Shown: positions 42,947 through 51,882 of the stretch, one piece after another
Layout of the letters: every line of letters begins with the position of its first letter
How positions within the stretch are numbered: the first letter of the stretch is position 1
Assembly (NCBI RefSeq): GCF_034653275.1
Contig: NZ_JAYEES010000004.1
Location: forward strand, 1-64,000
Length of the DNA stretch: 64,000 nucleotides
Origin: Nitrospirillum sp034653275
GTDB taxonomy: Bacteria > Pseudomonadota > Alphaproteobacteria > Azospirillales > Azospirillaceae
Direction: 5' to 3'
Translations under genes and position numbers: made by a program
Notes under the pieces: model-generated
The model's database searches: none
What the model was told of the DNA's origin: nothing
The model's input: the letters and a program-made list of their open reading frames with translations, nothing else

Positions 42947-44347
42947 ATGTCGTCAACCCAGACCACGCGCGAACTGCGGACCAGTGCACCGGTCATGTCC
43001 CCCTTACCCGTCGCCCAGCCGGCGGCCGAGCCCGCCGCCGCACGGGAGGCGCCGCCCTTCAGCCTGGCATGGACCGGCCTGACGCTGTTCCTGCTGACCG
43101 TGCTGGGCTTTGTCTGCGCCCTGCTGCCCCTGGGCACGGCGCCCGCGTTGATCAGCCTGTCCTTCCTCGGCGGCATCCTCTACGTGGTCACGGCCCGCCG
43201 GCTGCCCACCCTGCTGACCGCCCGCGCGACCTGGCGCGCCACGCCACTGCTGCCCCTGGCGCTGTGCCTGCTGCTGGGGGCGGTGTCCGTGCTGTGGACG
43301 CCCGTGCGCAAGGATGGCGTGGGGCAGCTGCTGACCTTCCTCTACACCGTCGTGCCCTTCCTGTTCTGGATGGGCACCCTGCGCGAGGTGGATGAGCGGC
43401 GGCGGTGGCTGCTCATCCGCTGGGCCGTCATCGGCATGCTGGTGGGCTTGGCCATCTTCGCCATCGAGGTGGTCGGCGACCAGCCCATCTACCGTCTGGA
43501 AAAGGCGCTTGAGGGCACGAAGGTCGACCATGACCGGGCGCTGAACCGGCCCGCCGTGCTGTTCGCCACCCTGGCCTGGCCCCTGGGCCTGGGCCTGGCG
43601 CGGTTGGCCTGGGTCACCGGCTGCGGCGCCGTCGCCCGCCTGCCGGCGCTGGCGGCGATGAGGGTGCCCCCGGCGGGGCGGGCCATGCCTTGGGCCTGGG
43701 TGATGCCGGCGGCCTTCTTCCTGGCGGCGCTGGGCGGCACCAGCGCCTCGGCCAAGGTGGGCCTGGGCGTTGGCCTGGTGTTCTACGGCCTGGCGCGGCT
43801 TTCCGCCCGCGCGGCCCGGGTGGTGCTGATCGTGGCCCTGGTGGCCGGTCCCACCCTGTCCATCCCCATCTCGCTGGCCCTGCACCGCGCCGGCCTGACG
43901 GAGGAGGCGCGCATGCCGTGGAGCTTCCGCCATCGGGTGGAAATCTGGGACGTGGCCGCCCGCCGCATCCTGGAAAAGCCCCTCGTCGGCTGGGGGCTGG
44001 ACAGTTCCCGCAACATCCCGGATGAGGGCGAGGTTTCCAAGTTCCACCCCGAATCCCCCATCATCCCCCTGCATCCGCACAACATCTTCCTGCAGGTGCT
44101 GCTGGAGCTGGGGGTGGTGGGCAGCCTGCTCTACACCTGGCTGGGCGTCGGGCTGGCCTGGGGCACGCGGCGCCTACCGGCCTATGCCCAGGCCACGGCG
44201 CTGGCCGCCATCGCCGCCACCGTCGCGGTGGGCTGTTTCTCCTACGGCGTGTGGCAGACCTGGTGGCTGTGCGGCATCATGCTGGCGGCGGGTCTGCTGG
44301 AACTGAACCTGCCGGCGGGATGGTGGGCGCGGGCCGGCAAGACCTGA
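42947..44347 (+). CDS. O-antigen ligase family protein
   Basis: 466 residues, inner-membrane protein with about ten or more helices. The Wzy/WaaL-type periplasmic loop is recognisable (HRVEIWDVAARRILEKPLVGWG, then PLHPHNIFLQVLLELGVVG), including the conserved H-x-x-N region of ligases/polymerases. It would join O-antigen to lipid A-core at the periplasmic face. The GGAGCAAG ribosome site is 5' of ATG 42947. GT4 and GT9 genes precede it; together they suggest a lipopolysaccharide assembly set. A polymerase (Wzy) cannot be excluded from sequence alone. Confidence 0.85.
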   Translation: MSSTQTTRELRTSAPVMSPLPVAQPAAEPAAAREAPPFSLAWTGLTLFLLTVLGFVCALLPLGTAPALISLSFLGGILYVVTARRLPTLLTARATWRATPLLPLALCLLLGAVSVLWTPVRKDGVGQLLTFLYTVVPFLFWMGTLREVDERRRWLLIRWAVIGMLVGLAIFAIEVVGDQPIYRLEKALEGTKVDHDRALNRPAVLFATLAWPLGLGLARLAWVTGCGAVARLPALAAMRVPPAGRAMPWAWVMPAAFFLAALGGTSASAKVGLGVGLVFYGLARLSARAARVVLIVALVAGPTLSIPISLALHRAGLTEEARMPWSFRHRVEIWDVAARRILEKPLVGWGLDSSRNIPDEGEVSKFHPESPIIPLHPHNIFLQVLLELGVVGSLLYTWLGVGLAWGTRRLPAYAQATALAAIAATVAVGCFSYGVWQTWWLCGIMLAAGLLELNLPAGWWARAGKT

Positions 44348-44452
44348 CGCGGGCGGGGCAGCATTGCTGGCGGCTTGCCCCCGGCGGGCTGGCGGGGGTA
44401 AATGGCAACCCCATATCCATTGCCCAACCGCCCTTCCTTTGAGGATCCGCCC

Positions 44453-44797
44453 ATGCCGCCCGTGAAGAAGAACCCGCTGAACCTGAACGCCCTACAGCTG
44501 AAGACCCTGACCCTGCTGCAGGTCCTGGCGGGGCTCGAGGGCGTGGGCCAGCCGGTGGTCGAGGGCGGCGTGATGGTCGACCGCTTCCCGCACGCGCACG
44601 GCAACCACTTCCACCTGGGCCCCTACACCGTGATGTCGGCCGACGCCACCGGCCTGTCCAACGAGGCCGCCTGGGTGGCGCTGGAACGCAAGGGCCTGAT
44701 CAAATCGCAGTTCCCCAACGCCGCCATCGTGACCGAGGCGGGCCTGGCCTACGACACCGGCATCCGCGGCCAGATCCTGCACGGTTCCGACCACTAA
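44453..44797 (+). CDS. Small conserved-looking protein of unknown function
   Basis: 114 residues from ATG 44453 (GAGGAT eight bases upstream); an ATG at 44402 is in frame but without a site. Basic N-terminus then LNLNALQLKTLTLLQVLAGL helix, HAHGNHFHLGPYTVMSADATGL with three closely spaced histidines, and a final wing-like segment (AAWVALERKGLIKSQ, AAIVTEAGLAYDTG) that resembles a small winged-helix. Balanced composition and strong codon bias say it is a real gene. Function unknown. A strong bidirectional terminator follows. Confidence 0.75.
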   Translation: MPPVKKNPLNLNALQLKTLTLLQVLAGLEGVGQPVVEGGVMVDRFPHAHGNHFHLGPYTVMSADATGLSNEAAWVALERKGLIKSQFPNAAIVTEAGLAYDTGIRGQILHGSDH

Positions 44798-44814
44798 GCC
44801 CCCTGCCAAGAAAA

Positions 44815-44843
44815 GGGGCGCGCCGGTCCGGCCGGCGCGCCCC
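44815..44843. terminator. Bidirectional terminator
   Basis: Perfect 12-bp stem GGGGCGCGCCGG (44815-44826) / CCGGCGCGCCCC (44832-44843), A-rich on the left (AAGAAAA) and T-rich on the right (TTCTTC). It serves both convergent genes around it. Confidence 0.9.
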
Positions 44844-44863
44844 TTCTTCGTTCATGAGGACTT

Positions 44864-45826
44864 TTACAGGCCCAGCAGGCGCTTCCTGGCGGCCGCGTAT
44901 TCGTCTTTAAGCTTCGCGATCAGATCGGCGGTGGGCAAGACGTCGCCGATGGCGCCCACGCCCTGGCCGGCGCCCCAGATGTCCTTCCAGGCCTTGGCGC
45001 CCGAGGCGGCCACGCCGAAGTTCATCTTGCTGCGGTCCACCTGGGGCAGGTTGTCCGGATCCATGCCGGCGGCCACGATGCTGGACTTCAGGTAGTTGCC
45101 GGCGACGCCGGTGAAGAAGGGCGTGTAGACGATGTCGGACGCGCTGGCGTCCACGATGGCCTGCTTGTAGCCGGCGGCGGCGTTGGCCTCGGTCGTGGCG
45201 ATGAAGCGGGTGCCCATGTAGGCGAGGTCAGCCCCCATGGCCTGCGCCGCCAGGATGGCGTCGCCGGTGGCGATGGCGCCGGACAGGATGATGGGGCCGT
45301 CGTAGAAGCGTCGCACCTCCCCCACCAGGGCGAAGGGGCTCAGCGCCCCGGCATGGCCGCCGGCGCCGGAGGCCACCAGGATCAGCCCGTCCACCCCGGC
45401 CTCCAGCGCCTTTTCCGCATGGCGCAGGCTGATGACGTCATGGAACACCAGGCCGCCGTAGCTGTGGACGTGGGGCACGATGTCGCCGGGCGCCCGCAGC
45501 GAGGTGATGATGATCGGCACCTTGTGGCGCACGCACACCTCCATGTCGTGTTCCAGCCGGTCGTTGGACTGGTGGATGATCTGGTTCACGGCATAGGGCG
45601 CGATCTTGGCGTCCGGATGGGCGGCGCGGGCGTCGGCCAGGGTGGTGTCGATCCGTGTCAGCCAATCGTCCAGCGCCTCCTTCGGCCGGGCGTTCAGCGC
45701 CGGGAAGGACCCGACGATGCCGCCCAGGCATTGGGCGATGACCAGATCCGGGTTGGACACGATGAACATGGGCGACGCGATGACCGGCAGCGCCAGGTTC
45801 TGGGCAAGGACGGGCGGCAGGCTCAT
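44864..45826 (-). CDS. NMO-like FMN-dependent oxidoreductase
   Basis: 320 residues from ATG 45826 (AGGGGAGA upstream). TIM-barrel flavoprotein of the nitronate monooxygenase / 2-nitropropane dioxygenase family: PVIASPMFIVSNPDLVIA near the N-terminus, ASGAGGHAG (phosphate-binding glycine-rich stretch about 164-172), ILSGAIATGDAILAAQAMGADLAYMGTRFIAT (FMN loop), and the C-terminal VGAIGDV. Such enzymes oxidise nitronates or reduce enoyl-type substrates. The upstream frame extension to 46099 has no coding character. It stands alone on the minus strand. Confidence 0.85.
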   Translation of the reverse strand: MSLPPVLAQNLALPVIASPMFIVSNPDLVIAQCLGGIVGSFPALNARPKEALDDWLTRIDTTLADARAAHPDAKIAPYAVNQIIHQSNDRLEHDMEVCVRHKVPIIITSLRAPGDIVPHVHSYGGLVFHDVISLRHAEKALEAGVDGLILVASGAGGHAGALSPFALVGEVRRFYDGPIILSGAIATGDAILAAQAMGADLAYMGTRFIATTEANAAAGYKQAIVDASASDIVYTPFFTGVAGNYLKSSIVAAGMDPDNLPQVDRSKMNFGVAASGAKAWKDIWGAGQGVGAIGDVLPTADLIAKLKDEYAAARKRLLGL

Positions 45827-46121
45827 GGAACGGCGTCTCCCCTGTATTTTTGGCTTGGTTCTTGGCCCTGGATTTGGCTTGAACCTCCTCGGCCGCGCAC
45901 GGCCGGTTCCGCCTGAATGCCATGGGGTCCGGGGCCCGTCAATGCGGGGGCGGCAGGCCAAAAACCACGGGCGGAGTGAAAGTCCAGGCGCAGCCCACTG
46001 CCGTGCGCCCAGAAATTTTTCACGGCGCGCGCAAGAAAATGGGTGGGGACCGGGGCGGCCGGTCCCCACCCAAGGAGCCTCAGGCGGGAGGGGAACCACG
46101 TGTCTGAGGGCTGGGAGAGCT

Positions 46122-46403
46122 TTAGGGATAGTTGCGCGGCACCGGCGCCGGGGGCGGCGCCATGGTGGTGGAATTGGGCGGGGCGACGCTGCCGATCAGA
46201 TTGTTGTCGGCGTCGTAAACAGCGCCGCCGCCGGCCGGATAGAACACCACCTGGCCGGCGGTGCGGCCGCGCTCATCCACCATGCGGTAGCTGTGGCTGA
46301 GGTCCACACGCTCGGGCCGGGACGACCCGCAGGCGGCGACGGTGGTCAGGGCGGCGGCGGCCAGCAGGCCGCGCCACAGGAAGCGGTGACGATTATTCTT
46401 CAA
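46122..46403 (-). CDS. Small lipoprotein
   Basis: 93 residues from a TTG start at 46403 with a strong GGAGGAAAT site. Signal peptide with lipobox TVAAC (Cys at about 25), then a short domain with VDLSHSYRMVDERGRTAGQVVFYP and a Pro-rich tail. Predicted to be anchored in a membrane by its acylated cysteine. No recognised function. It may form a short beta structure by its repeated Gly/Val residues. Confidence 0.7.
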   Translation of the reverse strand: MKNNRHRFLWRGLLAAAALTTVAACGSSRPERVDLSHSYRMVDERGRTAGQVVFYPAGGGAVYDADNNLIGSVAPPNSTTMAPPPAPVPRNYP

Positions 46404-46588
46404 GATTTCCTCCGGTCAGCAAGGGTTTGAACGGCGCCCCCAAGTCTTTTTCACGGATCGGGAAATGGGACTGCAAATGACCAATCACAGGTGGAACGCT
46501 AGCATGGGCACCGCCACCTGTCATGAAGCAGTCCGACGTAGGCGGAAAGGCGGGTGAATTCTGGGGCTCTGCTTCCCCACGACGAAAA

Positions 46589-46614
46589 GGGGTGCCCTAG
46601 TACTAAGGCACCCC
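46589..46614 (-). terminator. Terminator after the first SDR gene
   Basis: GGGGTGCC (46589-46596) pairs with GGCACCCC (46607-46614), loop of 10 bases. On the minus strand the stem is followed by TTTTCG. It lies about 60 bases beyond the stop at 46673. Confidence 0.7.
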
Positions 46615-46672
46615 CATCCGGTCTACACGGGTTGGTTTAAGAAGCCACGGCGCCGGATTAGGCGCCCCAAGT

Positions 46673-47569
46673 TCATGACACCTTGGGCGACAGCAGATCC
46701 TCCAGCCCGATGCGGTGGAACATTTCGGCCCGCACCCGGTCGGCGACGCCGTTCACCACCTCCGCCCCGTCCTGCGACGGATCGATGTGGGTGCGGAAGG
46801 GGCGCTTGCCGTGGGGCAGGTCCACCACCCGCACGATGGCGTCGGCCACGCTGGCGGCGTCGGCGTCCGGCGGCTCCAGCGCCGCCAGGCCCTTCAGCGC
46901 CCGGTCCGGCACATCGGCGTAGGGCCCCTGGTTGTATTCGGCGGCGCGGGCAGTGTCGGCCGGCGAGCCCGAGTGGGCGAAGTGGTTGGTGCCCTTGGTG
47001 AAGGCGCCCGGGACGATGATGGCCGTCTCGATGCCCCAGCGGGTCAGTTCCGAGGCATAGCTGACGGCCAGGCTGTCCATCGCGGCCTTGGCGGCGAAGT
47101 AGGGCGCCAGGTAGGGCGGGGTGCCGCCCCGCGTGCTGCTGCTGGACACCCACACCACCAGGCCCTTGCCCTGACGGCGCAGGTGGGGCAGCGCCGCGCG
47201 GTTCAGTCGCTGGGTGCTCAGCACGTTGATGTCGAACAGCCGGGCGTACTGTTCCGGGGTGAAGGCCTCCGCCGGGCCGAAGGACATGTGGCCGGCGTTG
47301 TGCACGATGACGTCCAGGCGGCCGGCCTCATTGATGATCTGGGCGACGGCGGCCTCGACCGAGGCGTCGGACTGCACGTCCATCTCCGCCGCGCGCAGGT
47401 CCACGCCGTGTTCGGCGGCGTAGGCCTTGGCCTTTTCCACCTGCGGGGCGTTGCGGCCCCGGGTGTCGCGCATGGTGGCGTAGACGGTGTGGCCGGCCTG
47501 GGCCAGGGCGCGGGCGGCCAGGGCGCCGAACCCGCTGGAGGCGCCGGTGATGACGATGACTTGGCTCAT
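46673..47569 (-). CDS. Short-chain dehydrogenase/reductase
   Basis: 298 residues, classical SDR: cofactor motif TGASSGFG (8-15), NAG (about 90-92), the catalytic serine in VWVSSSSTRGG and YFAAK (Y-x3-K), with an extended C-terminal region. It follows a second SDR gene on the same strand after 33 bases; both are divergent from a LysR regulator. The substrate is unknown. Ribosome site GAGGAGC before ATG 47569. Confidence 0.88.
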   Translation of the reverse strand: MSQVIVITGASSGFGALAARALAQAGHTVYATMRDTRGRNAPQVEKAKAYAAEHGVDLRAAEMDVQSDASVEAAVAQIINEAGRLDVIVHNAGHMSFGPAEAFTPEQYARLFDINVLSTQRLNRAALPHLRRQGKGLVVWVSSSSTRGGTPPYLAPYFAAKAAMDSLAVSYASELTRWGIETAIIVPGAFTKGTNHFAHSGSPADTARAAEYNQGPYADVPDRALKGLAALEPPDADAASVADAIVRVVDLPHGKRPFRTHIDPSQDGAEVVNGVADRVRAEMFHRIGLEDLLSPKVS

Positions 47570-47602
47570 GATCGGGTGCTCCTCATTCCTTCGGGTGCCG
47601 GT

Positions 47603-48361
47603 TCAGATGATGCCGCCGTTGGCGCGCAGCACCTGGCCGTTGATCCAGGCGCCATCCGGGCCGGCCAGGAAGGCGACGGCGGCGGCGATGTCCTCGGGCT
47701 GGCCCAGCCGCTCCAGCGGGGCCTGCTTGGCCAAGCGGTCCACCACCTCCTGCGGCTTGCCGTTCAGGAACAGCTCGGTCGCGGTCGGGCCGGGGGCGAT
47801 GGCGTTGACGGTGATGGACCGGCCGCGCATCTCCCGCGCCATGACCACGGTCAGGGCCTCCACCGCCGCCTTGGTGGCGGCGTACACGCCGTACGTGGGC
47901 GGGTACAGCCCCACGATGCTGGAGGAGAAGTTGATGACCCGGCCGCCCTCGCGCAGGCGCTGCGCCGCCTCGCGCAGGGTGTTGAAGGTGCCCCTGAGGT
48001 TGACGTCCATCAGCTTGTCGAAGGCGTCGTCGGCCATGTCGGCGATGGCGCCCAGGGGCATGATGCCGGCGTTGTTGACCAGGATGTCGACGCCGCCGAA
48101 CGCGGCCTCCACCCGGTCGAACATGGTCTTCACGGCGTCGGCGTCGGCCACGTCGGCCTGCACGGTCAGGGCGCGGCCGCCGGCGGCCTCGATCTTGGCG
48201 GTCACGGCCTCGGCCGCGGCGGCGCTGCCGGCGTAGTTGACGATGACGGTGTGGCCATCACGGCCCAGGCGTTCGGCGATGGCGGCGCCGATGCCGCGGG
48301 CGGCCCCGGTGACCAGCGCGACCTTGGGGGCGGTCTTCTTGGGGTTCGTGTTCGTGGTCAT
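47603..48361 (-). CDS. SDR oxidoreductase, 3-oxoacyl-reductase-like
   Basis: 252 residues from ATG 48361 (AAGGAAAGG upstream); in-frame codons up to 48679 are antisense to the LysR gene. Motifs: TGAARGIG (19-26), NNAG (about 96-99), INFSSS and YAATK (Y-x3-K) and the C-terminal PGPTATELF. This form of SDR is often annotated as 3-oxoacyl-ACP reductase or as a sugar/alcohol dehydrogenase. It is the first gene after the shared LysR promoter, with the second SDR following. Confidence 0.88.
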   Translation of the reverse strand: MTTNTNPKKTAPKVALVTGAARGIGAAIAERLGRDGHTVIVNYAGSAAAAEAVTAKIEAAGGRALTVQADVADADAVKTMFDRVEAAFGGVDILVNNAGIMPLGAIADMADDAFDKLMDVNLRGTFNTLREAAQRLREGGRVINFSSSIVGLYPPTYGVYAATKAAVEALTVVMAREMRGRSITVNAIAPGPTATELFLNGKPQEVVDRLAKQAPLERLGQPEDIAAAVAFLAGPDGAWINGQVLRANGGII

Positions 48362-48442
48362 GACGTGTTCCTTTCCTTCGGTTCGGCGCCGCGTCGCGGG
48401 CCGCTGCATTCGATGAAGGAAAGGTGCGCCCTGGCCGTTTCT

Positions 48443-48474
48443 GGATAAATGGGTTATATCTGCCATCATTATCC
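48443..48474. promoter_or_regulatory. Candidate LysR binding region
   Basis: The AT-rich gap between the SDR and LysR genes contains GGATAA (48443-48448) and TTATCC (48469-48474), a dyad with a 20-base spacer. This spacing and location suit LysR-type control of the divergent SDR pair. Confidence 0.5.
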
Positions 48475-48503
48475 AAAAAACATAAACAATAGCCGGATGT
48501 CCC

Positions 48504-49391
48504 ATGGATCGCTTCGACGCCATGCGCGTCTTCACCCGCATCGTGGAACGGCGCAGCTTCACCGCGGCGGCGGAGGATCTGGGTATGCCCCGGGCGACCG
48601 TGACCCACACCCTGCAACAGCTGGAGGGGCGGCTGGGCACGCGGCTGCTGAACCGCACCACGCGGCACGTCAGCCCCACGCTGGATGGCGAGGCGTTCTA
48701 CCAGCGTTGCCTGCGCCTGCTGGCCGATGTGGAAGAGGCGGAGGGCGCCTTCCGCGCCACCGATCCCAAAGGCCTGCTGCGGGTGGACGTGCATGGCAAG
48801 CTGGCGCGGCACTTCCTGTTTCCCGCCCTGCCCGATTTCCTGGCCCGCCACCCCGGCCTTGAGCTGAACATCAGCGAGGGCGACCGCCTGGTGGACCTGG
48901 TGCGCGAGGGCGTGGACTGTGTGCTGCGCGCGGGTGAACCGCGCGACAGCGCCCTGATCGCCCGGCGCGTGGGCCTGATGCCCCAGGCCACGGTGGCCAG
49001 CCCCGCCTATCTGGAGCGCCACGGCGCGCCGGCCACGCCCGACGACTTGGCCAACGGGCACCAGGCGGTGAACTTCGTCTCTTCGACCACCGGCCGACCC
49101 TTCCCCTTCGACTTCATGGTGGGGGAAGAAAGGCGCAGCCTGACCCTGCCGGGCCGGATCAGCGTCGCCAGCGCGGAAAGCTTCACGGAGGTCGCTCGCC
49201 TGGGCCTGGGCCTGATCCAGACACCGCGCTATCACCTGGGCCCGGACCTTGCGTCGGGTCGGCTGGTGGAGGTGCTGCCCCTTTATCCGCCGCCGCCCAT
49301 TCCCGTCTCCGTCCTTTATCCCCACAACCGCCAGTTGTCGCCGCGCGTCCGGGTATTCGTCGACTGGGCGGTGGGGTTGTTCAAAGGCTAG
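48504..49391 (+). CDS. LysR-family transcriptional regulator
   Basis: 295 residues. N-terminal winged HTH (1-60: FTRIVERRSFTAAAEDLGMPRATVTHTLQQLE), then a type II periplasmic-binding-like effector domain (about 90-290). Normal length. Divergent from two SDR genes, which it probably controls in response to an unknown small molecule. The 3' end overlaps the convergent epimerase gene by 11 bases. Confidence 0.9.
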   Translation: MDRFDAMRVFTRIVERRSFTAAAEDLGMPRATVTHTLQQLEGRLGTRLLNRTTRHVSPTLDGEAFYQRCLRLLADVEEAEGAFRATDPKGLLRVDVHGKLARHFLFPALPDFLARHPGLELNISEGDRLVDLVREGVDCVLRAGEPRDSALIARRVGLMPQATVASPAYLERHGAPATPDDLANGHQAVNFVSSTTGRPFPFDFMVGEERRSLTLPGRISVASAESFTEVARLGLGLIQTPRYHLGPDLASGRLVEVLPLYPPPPIPVSVLYPHNRQLSPRVRVFVDWAVGLFKG

Positions 49392-50334
49392 GCCGGGTCT
49401 CGCGCAGATAGGCCTGGACCGTGCGGGCCAGGGCTTCGTTCTGGTTCAGTGGCGGATGCCAATCGAAGGCGGCGCGGAAGGCCGTGTCGTCGATCTCCAG
49501 CGATCCCGTCAGGCGGTCGGCGATGCCGGACAGGCGGGGGAGGTGGCCAGCCAGGCTCCAGAACGCCGCCGGCAGGGGGACCAGCCAGGGCCGCTTGCCG
49601 GCGGCGGCGGCCAGGGTGGCCACCAGGCCGCTGGTGGACAGGGCGGGCTGGTCCGCCACCAGGAAGGTGCCGGTGACCTCGACCCGTTCCACCGCGCGGG
49701 TGATGGCATCGGCCAGGGTGTCCAGGCTGACCAGGCTGCGCCGGTTGGCGATGCCGCCCAGGGGCACCACGGGCCAGCGCGTGGCCAGGCGCAACAAGGC
49801 CGCCATGTTGGCCTTCACCCCCGGCCCATGCACCAGGGGCGGCCGCAGGATGGCCAGCGACAGGGGGCCGTCCGGCGGGCACAGGGTGGCCAGCGCCTCT
49901 TCCGCCGCGCGCTTGGACTGGCCGTAGGCGTCCTCCGGCAGGGGCGGATCCAGTTCCGTCAGGGGCCGGCCGGGGCTGTGGTCGCCCTGGGCCTTGACGC
50001 TGCTGACATAGACCAGGCGGCGCAGCCCCGCCGCCTGCGCCGCCTGCGCCAGGCGCACGGTGGCGATGACGTTCAGGGCCTGCAGCGCGGTTGGCGTGAC
50101 GTTGCGCTGATGCGCCAGGCCCGCCAGATGGACCAAGGCCTGCGCCCCCTCCAGCACCGGGGCCCAGTTCACCGGGCCGGCCAGGTCGCCCACCGGCGCT
50201 GGGGTCACGCTGGCGGGCAGGCCCACGCCGGCGTTGCGCACCACCGCGATGACCTCATGCCCGCCGGCCAGCAGCCGGGGCAGCAGGGCGCGGCCCACGA
50301 ACCCGGTGGCCCCGGTCACCACGATCTTGGCCAT
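49381..50334 (-). CDS. NAD-dependent epimerase/dehydratase
   Basis: 317 residues, extended SDR. Rossmann motif GATGFVGRALL (7-17), YVSSVKAQGD with the catalytic serine, and YGQSKRAAEEAL with the Y-x3-K pair (about 137-148). The C-terminus resembles UDP-glucose 4-epimerase / nucleotide-sugar dehydratase relatives, possibly the UDP-galactose or LPS-sugar branch. AAGGAAG ribosome site before ATG 50334. Its overlap with LysR is only at the ends, so no common control is implied. Confidence 0.85.
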   Translation of the reverse strand: MAKIVVTGATGFVGRALLPRLLAGGHEVIAVVRNAGVGLPASVTPAPVGDLAGPVNWAPVLEGAQALVHLAGLAHQRNVTPTALQALNVIATVRLAQAAQAAGLRRLVYVSSVKAQGDHSPGRPLTELDPPLPEDAYGQSKRAAEEALATLCPPDGPLSLAILRPPLVHGPGVKANMAALLRLATRWPVVPLGGIANRRSLVSLDTLADAITRAVERVEVTGTFLVADQPALSTSGLVATLAAAAGKRPWLVPLPAAFWSLAGHLPRLSGIADRLTGSLEIDDTAFRAAFDWHPPLNQNEALARTVQAYLRETRPSL

Positions 50335-50416
50335 GTCCGCTTCCTTGTGCCTGCCCTGGATTCCGCCTCAATGACACGGACGCGGGCGGCAGGGCAACGG
50401 GGGAAACCGCCAAGCT

Positions 50417-51250
50417 TTACTGATAGTTCCGGATGACGCGGTCCAGCGTGCCGTCGCGCCGCAGGCCCTCCAGCGCCGCGCGCAGGCGGGCCACCAGGGC
50501 AGGGTCGGTGCCCAGGTTGCAGGCGATGCCCACGGGGGCCACGGCGAAGGTCAGCACCGGCTCGATCGCCACCCCCGCCTGGCGGGCCAGCCAGCGGCCG
50601 CTGATGGCGCCGGCGGCGGCCAGGTCGGCGCGCCCGGCAGCCAGCATGGGCATCTGGTTGGCCAGCGCCACCTCGGTGATGTCCAGCCCCTGATCGCGCA
50701 GGGTGGTGGCGAGCATGGTGCCCACCGGCACCAGGATGGACAGTGGCGTGCCCCGCGCCTGGGCCTCGGCCGCCAGGGTCTTCACCTCGTCAAGGCTGGC
50801 CAGGGTGTGCGTGCCGTCGGGATGGGCGCGATCATAGTGCAGCCAGTCCGCCCGGGCGAACAGGGCGGCGCCGCCTTGCGCGATGGGCGCCACCCACTGG
50901 AATTGGGCCTGCCGTTCCGGCGTCTCGTTCACCGCGAACAGGCAGGTTCCAGGCACCTCCTGCACCGTGTGATAGCCCCGGCGCCACGGCATGACCTGCA
51001 CCTGGTAGGCGATGCCCGCCGCCGTCATCAGCGACGGCAGCAGATCGCCCATGATGCCCGTCAGCCGCCCTGTGGCGGGGTCGGTATAGTTCAGCGGCGG
51101 GTTTTCCTCGGTGATCAGCGTCAGGGACACCGCCGCCTCTCCCGCCAGGGCCGCCGGCGCCGTCCCCAGCAAGGCGCCCAGACACAGCGCTATCAGCCGC
51201 ACAAGGCGGGGCGCATGGGGGGTACGGACTGCGGCGGGGGTATGGGACAT
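50417..51250 (-). CDS. Periplasmic solute-binding protein
   Basis: 277 residues with an N-terminal signal peptide (LVRLIALCLGALLGTAPAALA, cleavage near 36-37). The mature domain is an SBP_bac_3-type fold: LITEENPPLNYTDPATGRLTGIMGDLL (about 43-70), APIAQGGAALFAR, and a C-terminal helix ARLRAALEGLRRDGTLDRVIRNY. This orphan has no permease genes near, like the one at 15807. The ligand is unknown; a basic amino acid or organic acid is possible. Confidence 0.75.
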   Translation of the reverse strand: MSHTPAAVRTPHAPRLVRLIALCLGALLGTAPAALAGEAAVSLTLITEENPPLNYTDPATGRLTGIMGDLLPSLMTAAGIAYQVQVMPWRRGYHTVQEVPGTCLFAVNETPERQAQFQWVAPIAQGGAALFARADWLHYDRAHPDGTHTLASLDEVKTLAAEAQARGTPLSILVPVGTMLATTLRDQGLDITEVALANQMPMLAAGRADLAAAGAISGRWLARQAGVAIEPVLTFAVAPVGIACNLGTDPALVARLRAALEGLRRDGTLDRVIRNYQ

Positions 51251-51399
51251 CGCTTCCTGGCGGCGGCGCTGCGGGGAAGATCCGCGCCGGGAAGAGGCGA
51301 ATGGAGGGCCGGGCGGAGTGGGGCATTGTCCGCCGGATTACCTACCAATTTCTTAACGCCAATTTCTTAACGATGGTGAAGGTGCGGCAACCGCCCGCT

Positions 51400-51729
51400 T
51401 CATTGCAGGTTCGCGGCGTTGGCGATCTTGTGCCGCACCACACCGCTGGCGGCCGCCAGGGCCGCCGCGCGCTGCAACAGCCACCCCCGCATTTCCGGCG
51501 GCTGGCGGTCCAGGATGGCCTCCACCGCCAGCGCGTCGCCCGCCGTCATGTCGGTGGCGGCGTTCAGCAGCAGTTCCGCCAGCGCGCGGCAGTCGGCCGC
51601 CTGGCCCGCCGTGCCGGCCTGGAACAGATGGCGCATGCGGGCGGCCGCCCCATCGGGATCCTGGCTGTACAGCGGGCGCGCCGGGTCGGTGACCTGGAGG
51701 TCGGTATCGGGGATATCGGGTGGCGTCAT
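51400..51729 (-). CDS. Small hypothetical protein, helical
   Basis: 109 residues from ATG 51729 with a GAAGGAAC ribosome site. Acidic, helix-rich protein (AARMRHLFQAGTAGQAADCRALAELLLNAATDM, ALAVEAILDR) with no signal peptide or recognised motif. Codon bias and the good ribosome site support a real gene. It lies about 150 bases downstream of the MFS gene on the same strand. Confidence 0.6.
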   Translation of the reverse strand: MTPPDIPDTDLQVTDPARPLYSQDPDGAAARMRHLFQAGTAGQAADCRALAELLLNAATDMTAGDALAVEAILDRQPPEMRGWLLQRAAALAAASGVVRHKIANAANLQ

Positions 51730-51882
51730 CTGGCCGTTCCTTCGGGGTAGAAGAGGTCGGTCGGGACGTCGGATACCCTAACATCGGCCCCCGGCGCGGG
51801 GGAGGCTGCCAAACGGAGAGGGCCGTTCGGGCTATGGCTCGAGACTGTCCGCGATCCGCTCCAGCCGCCCACCGGGTGGTCG

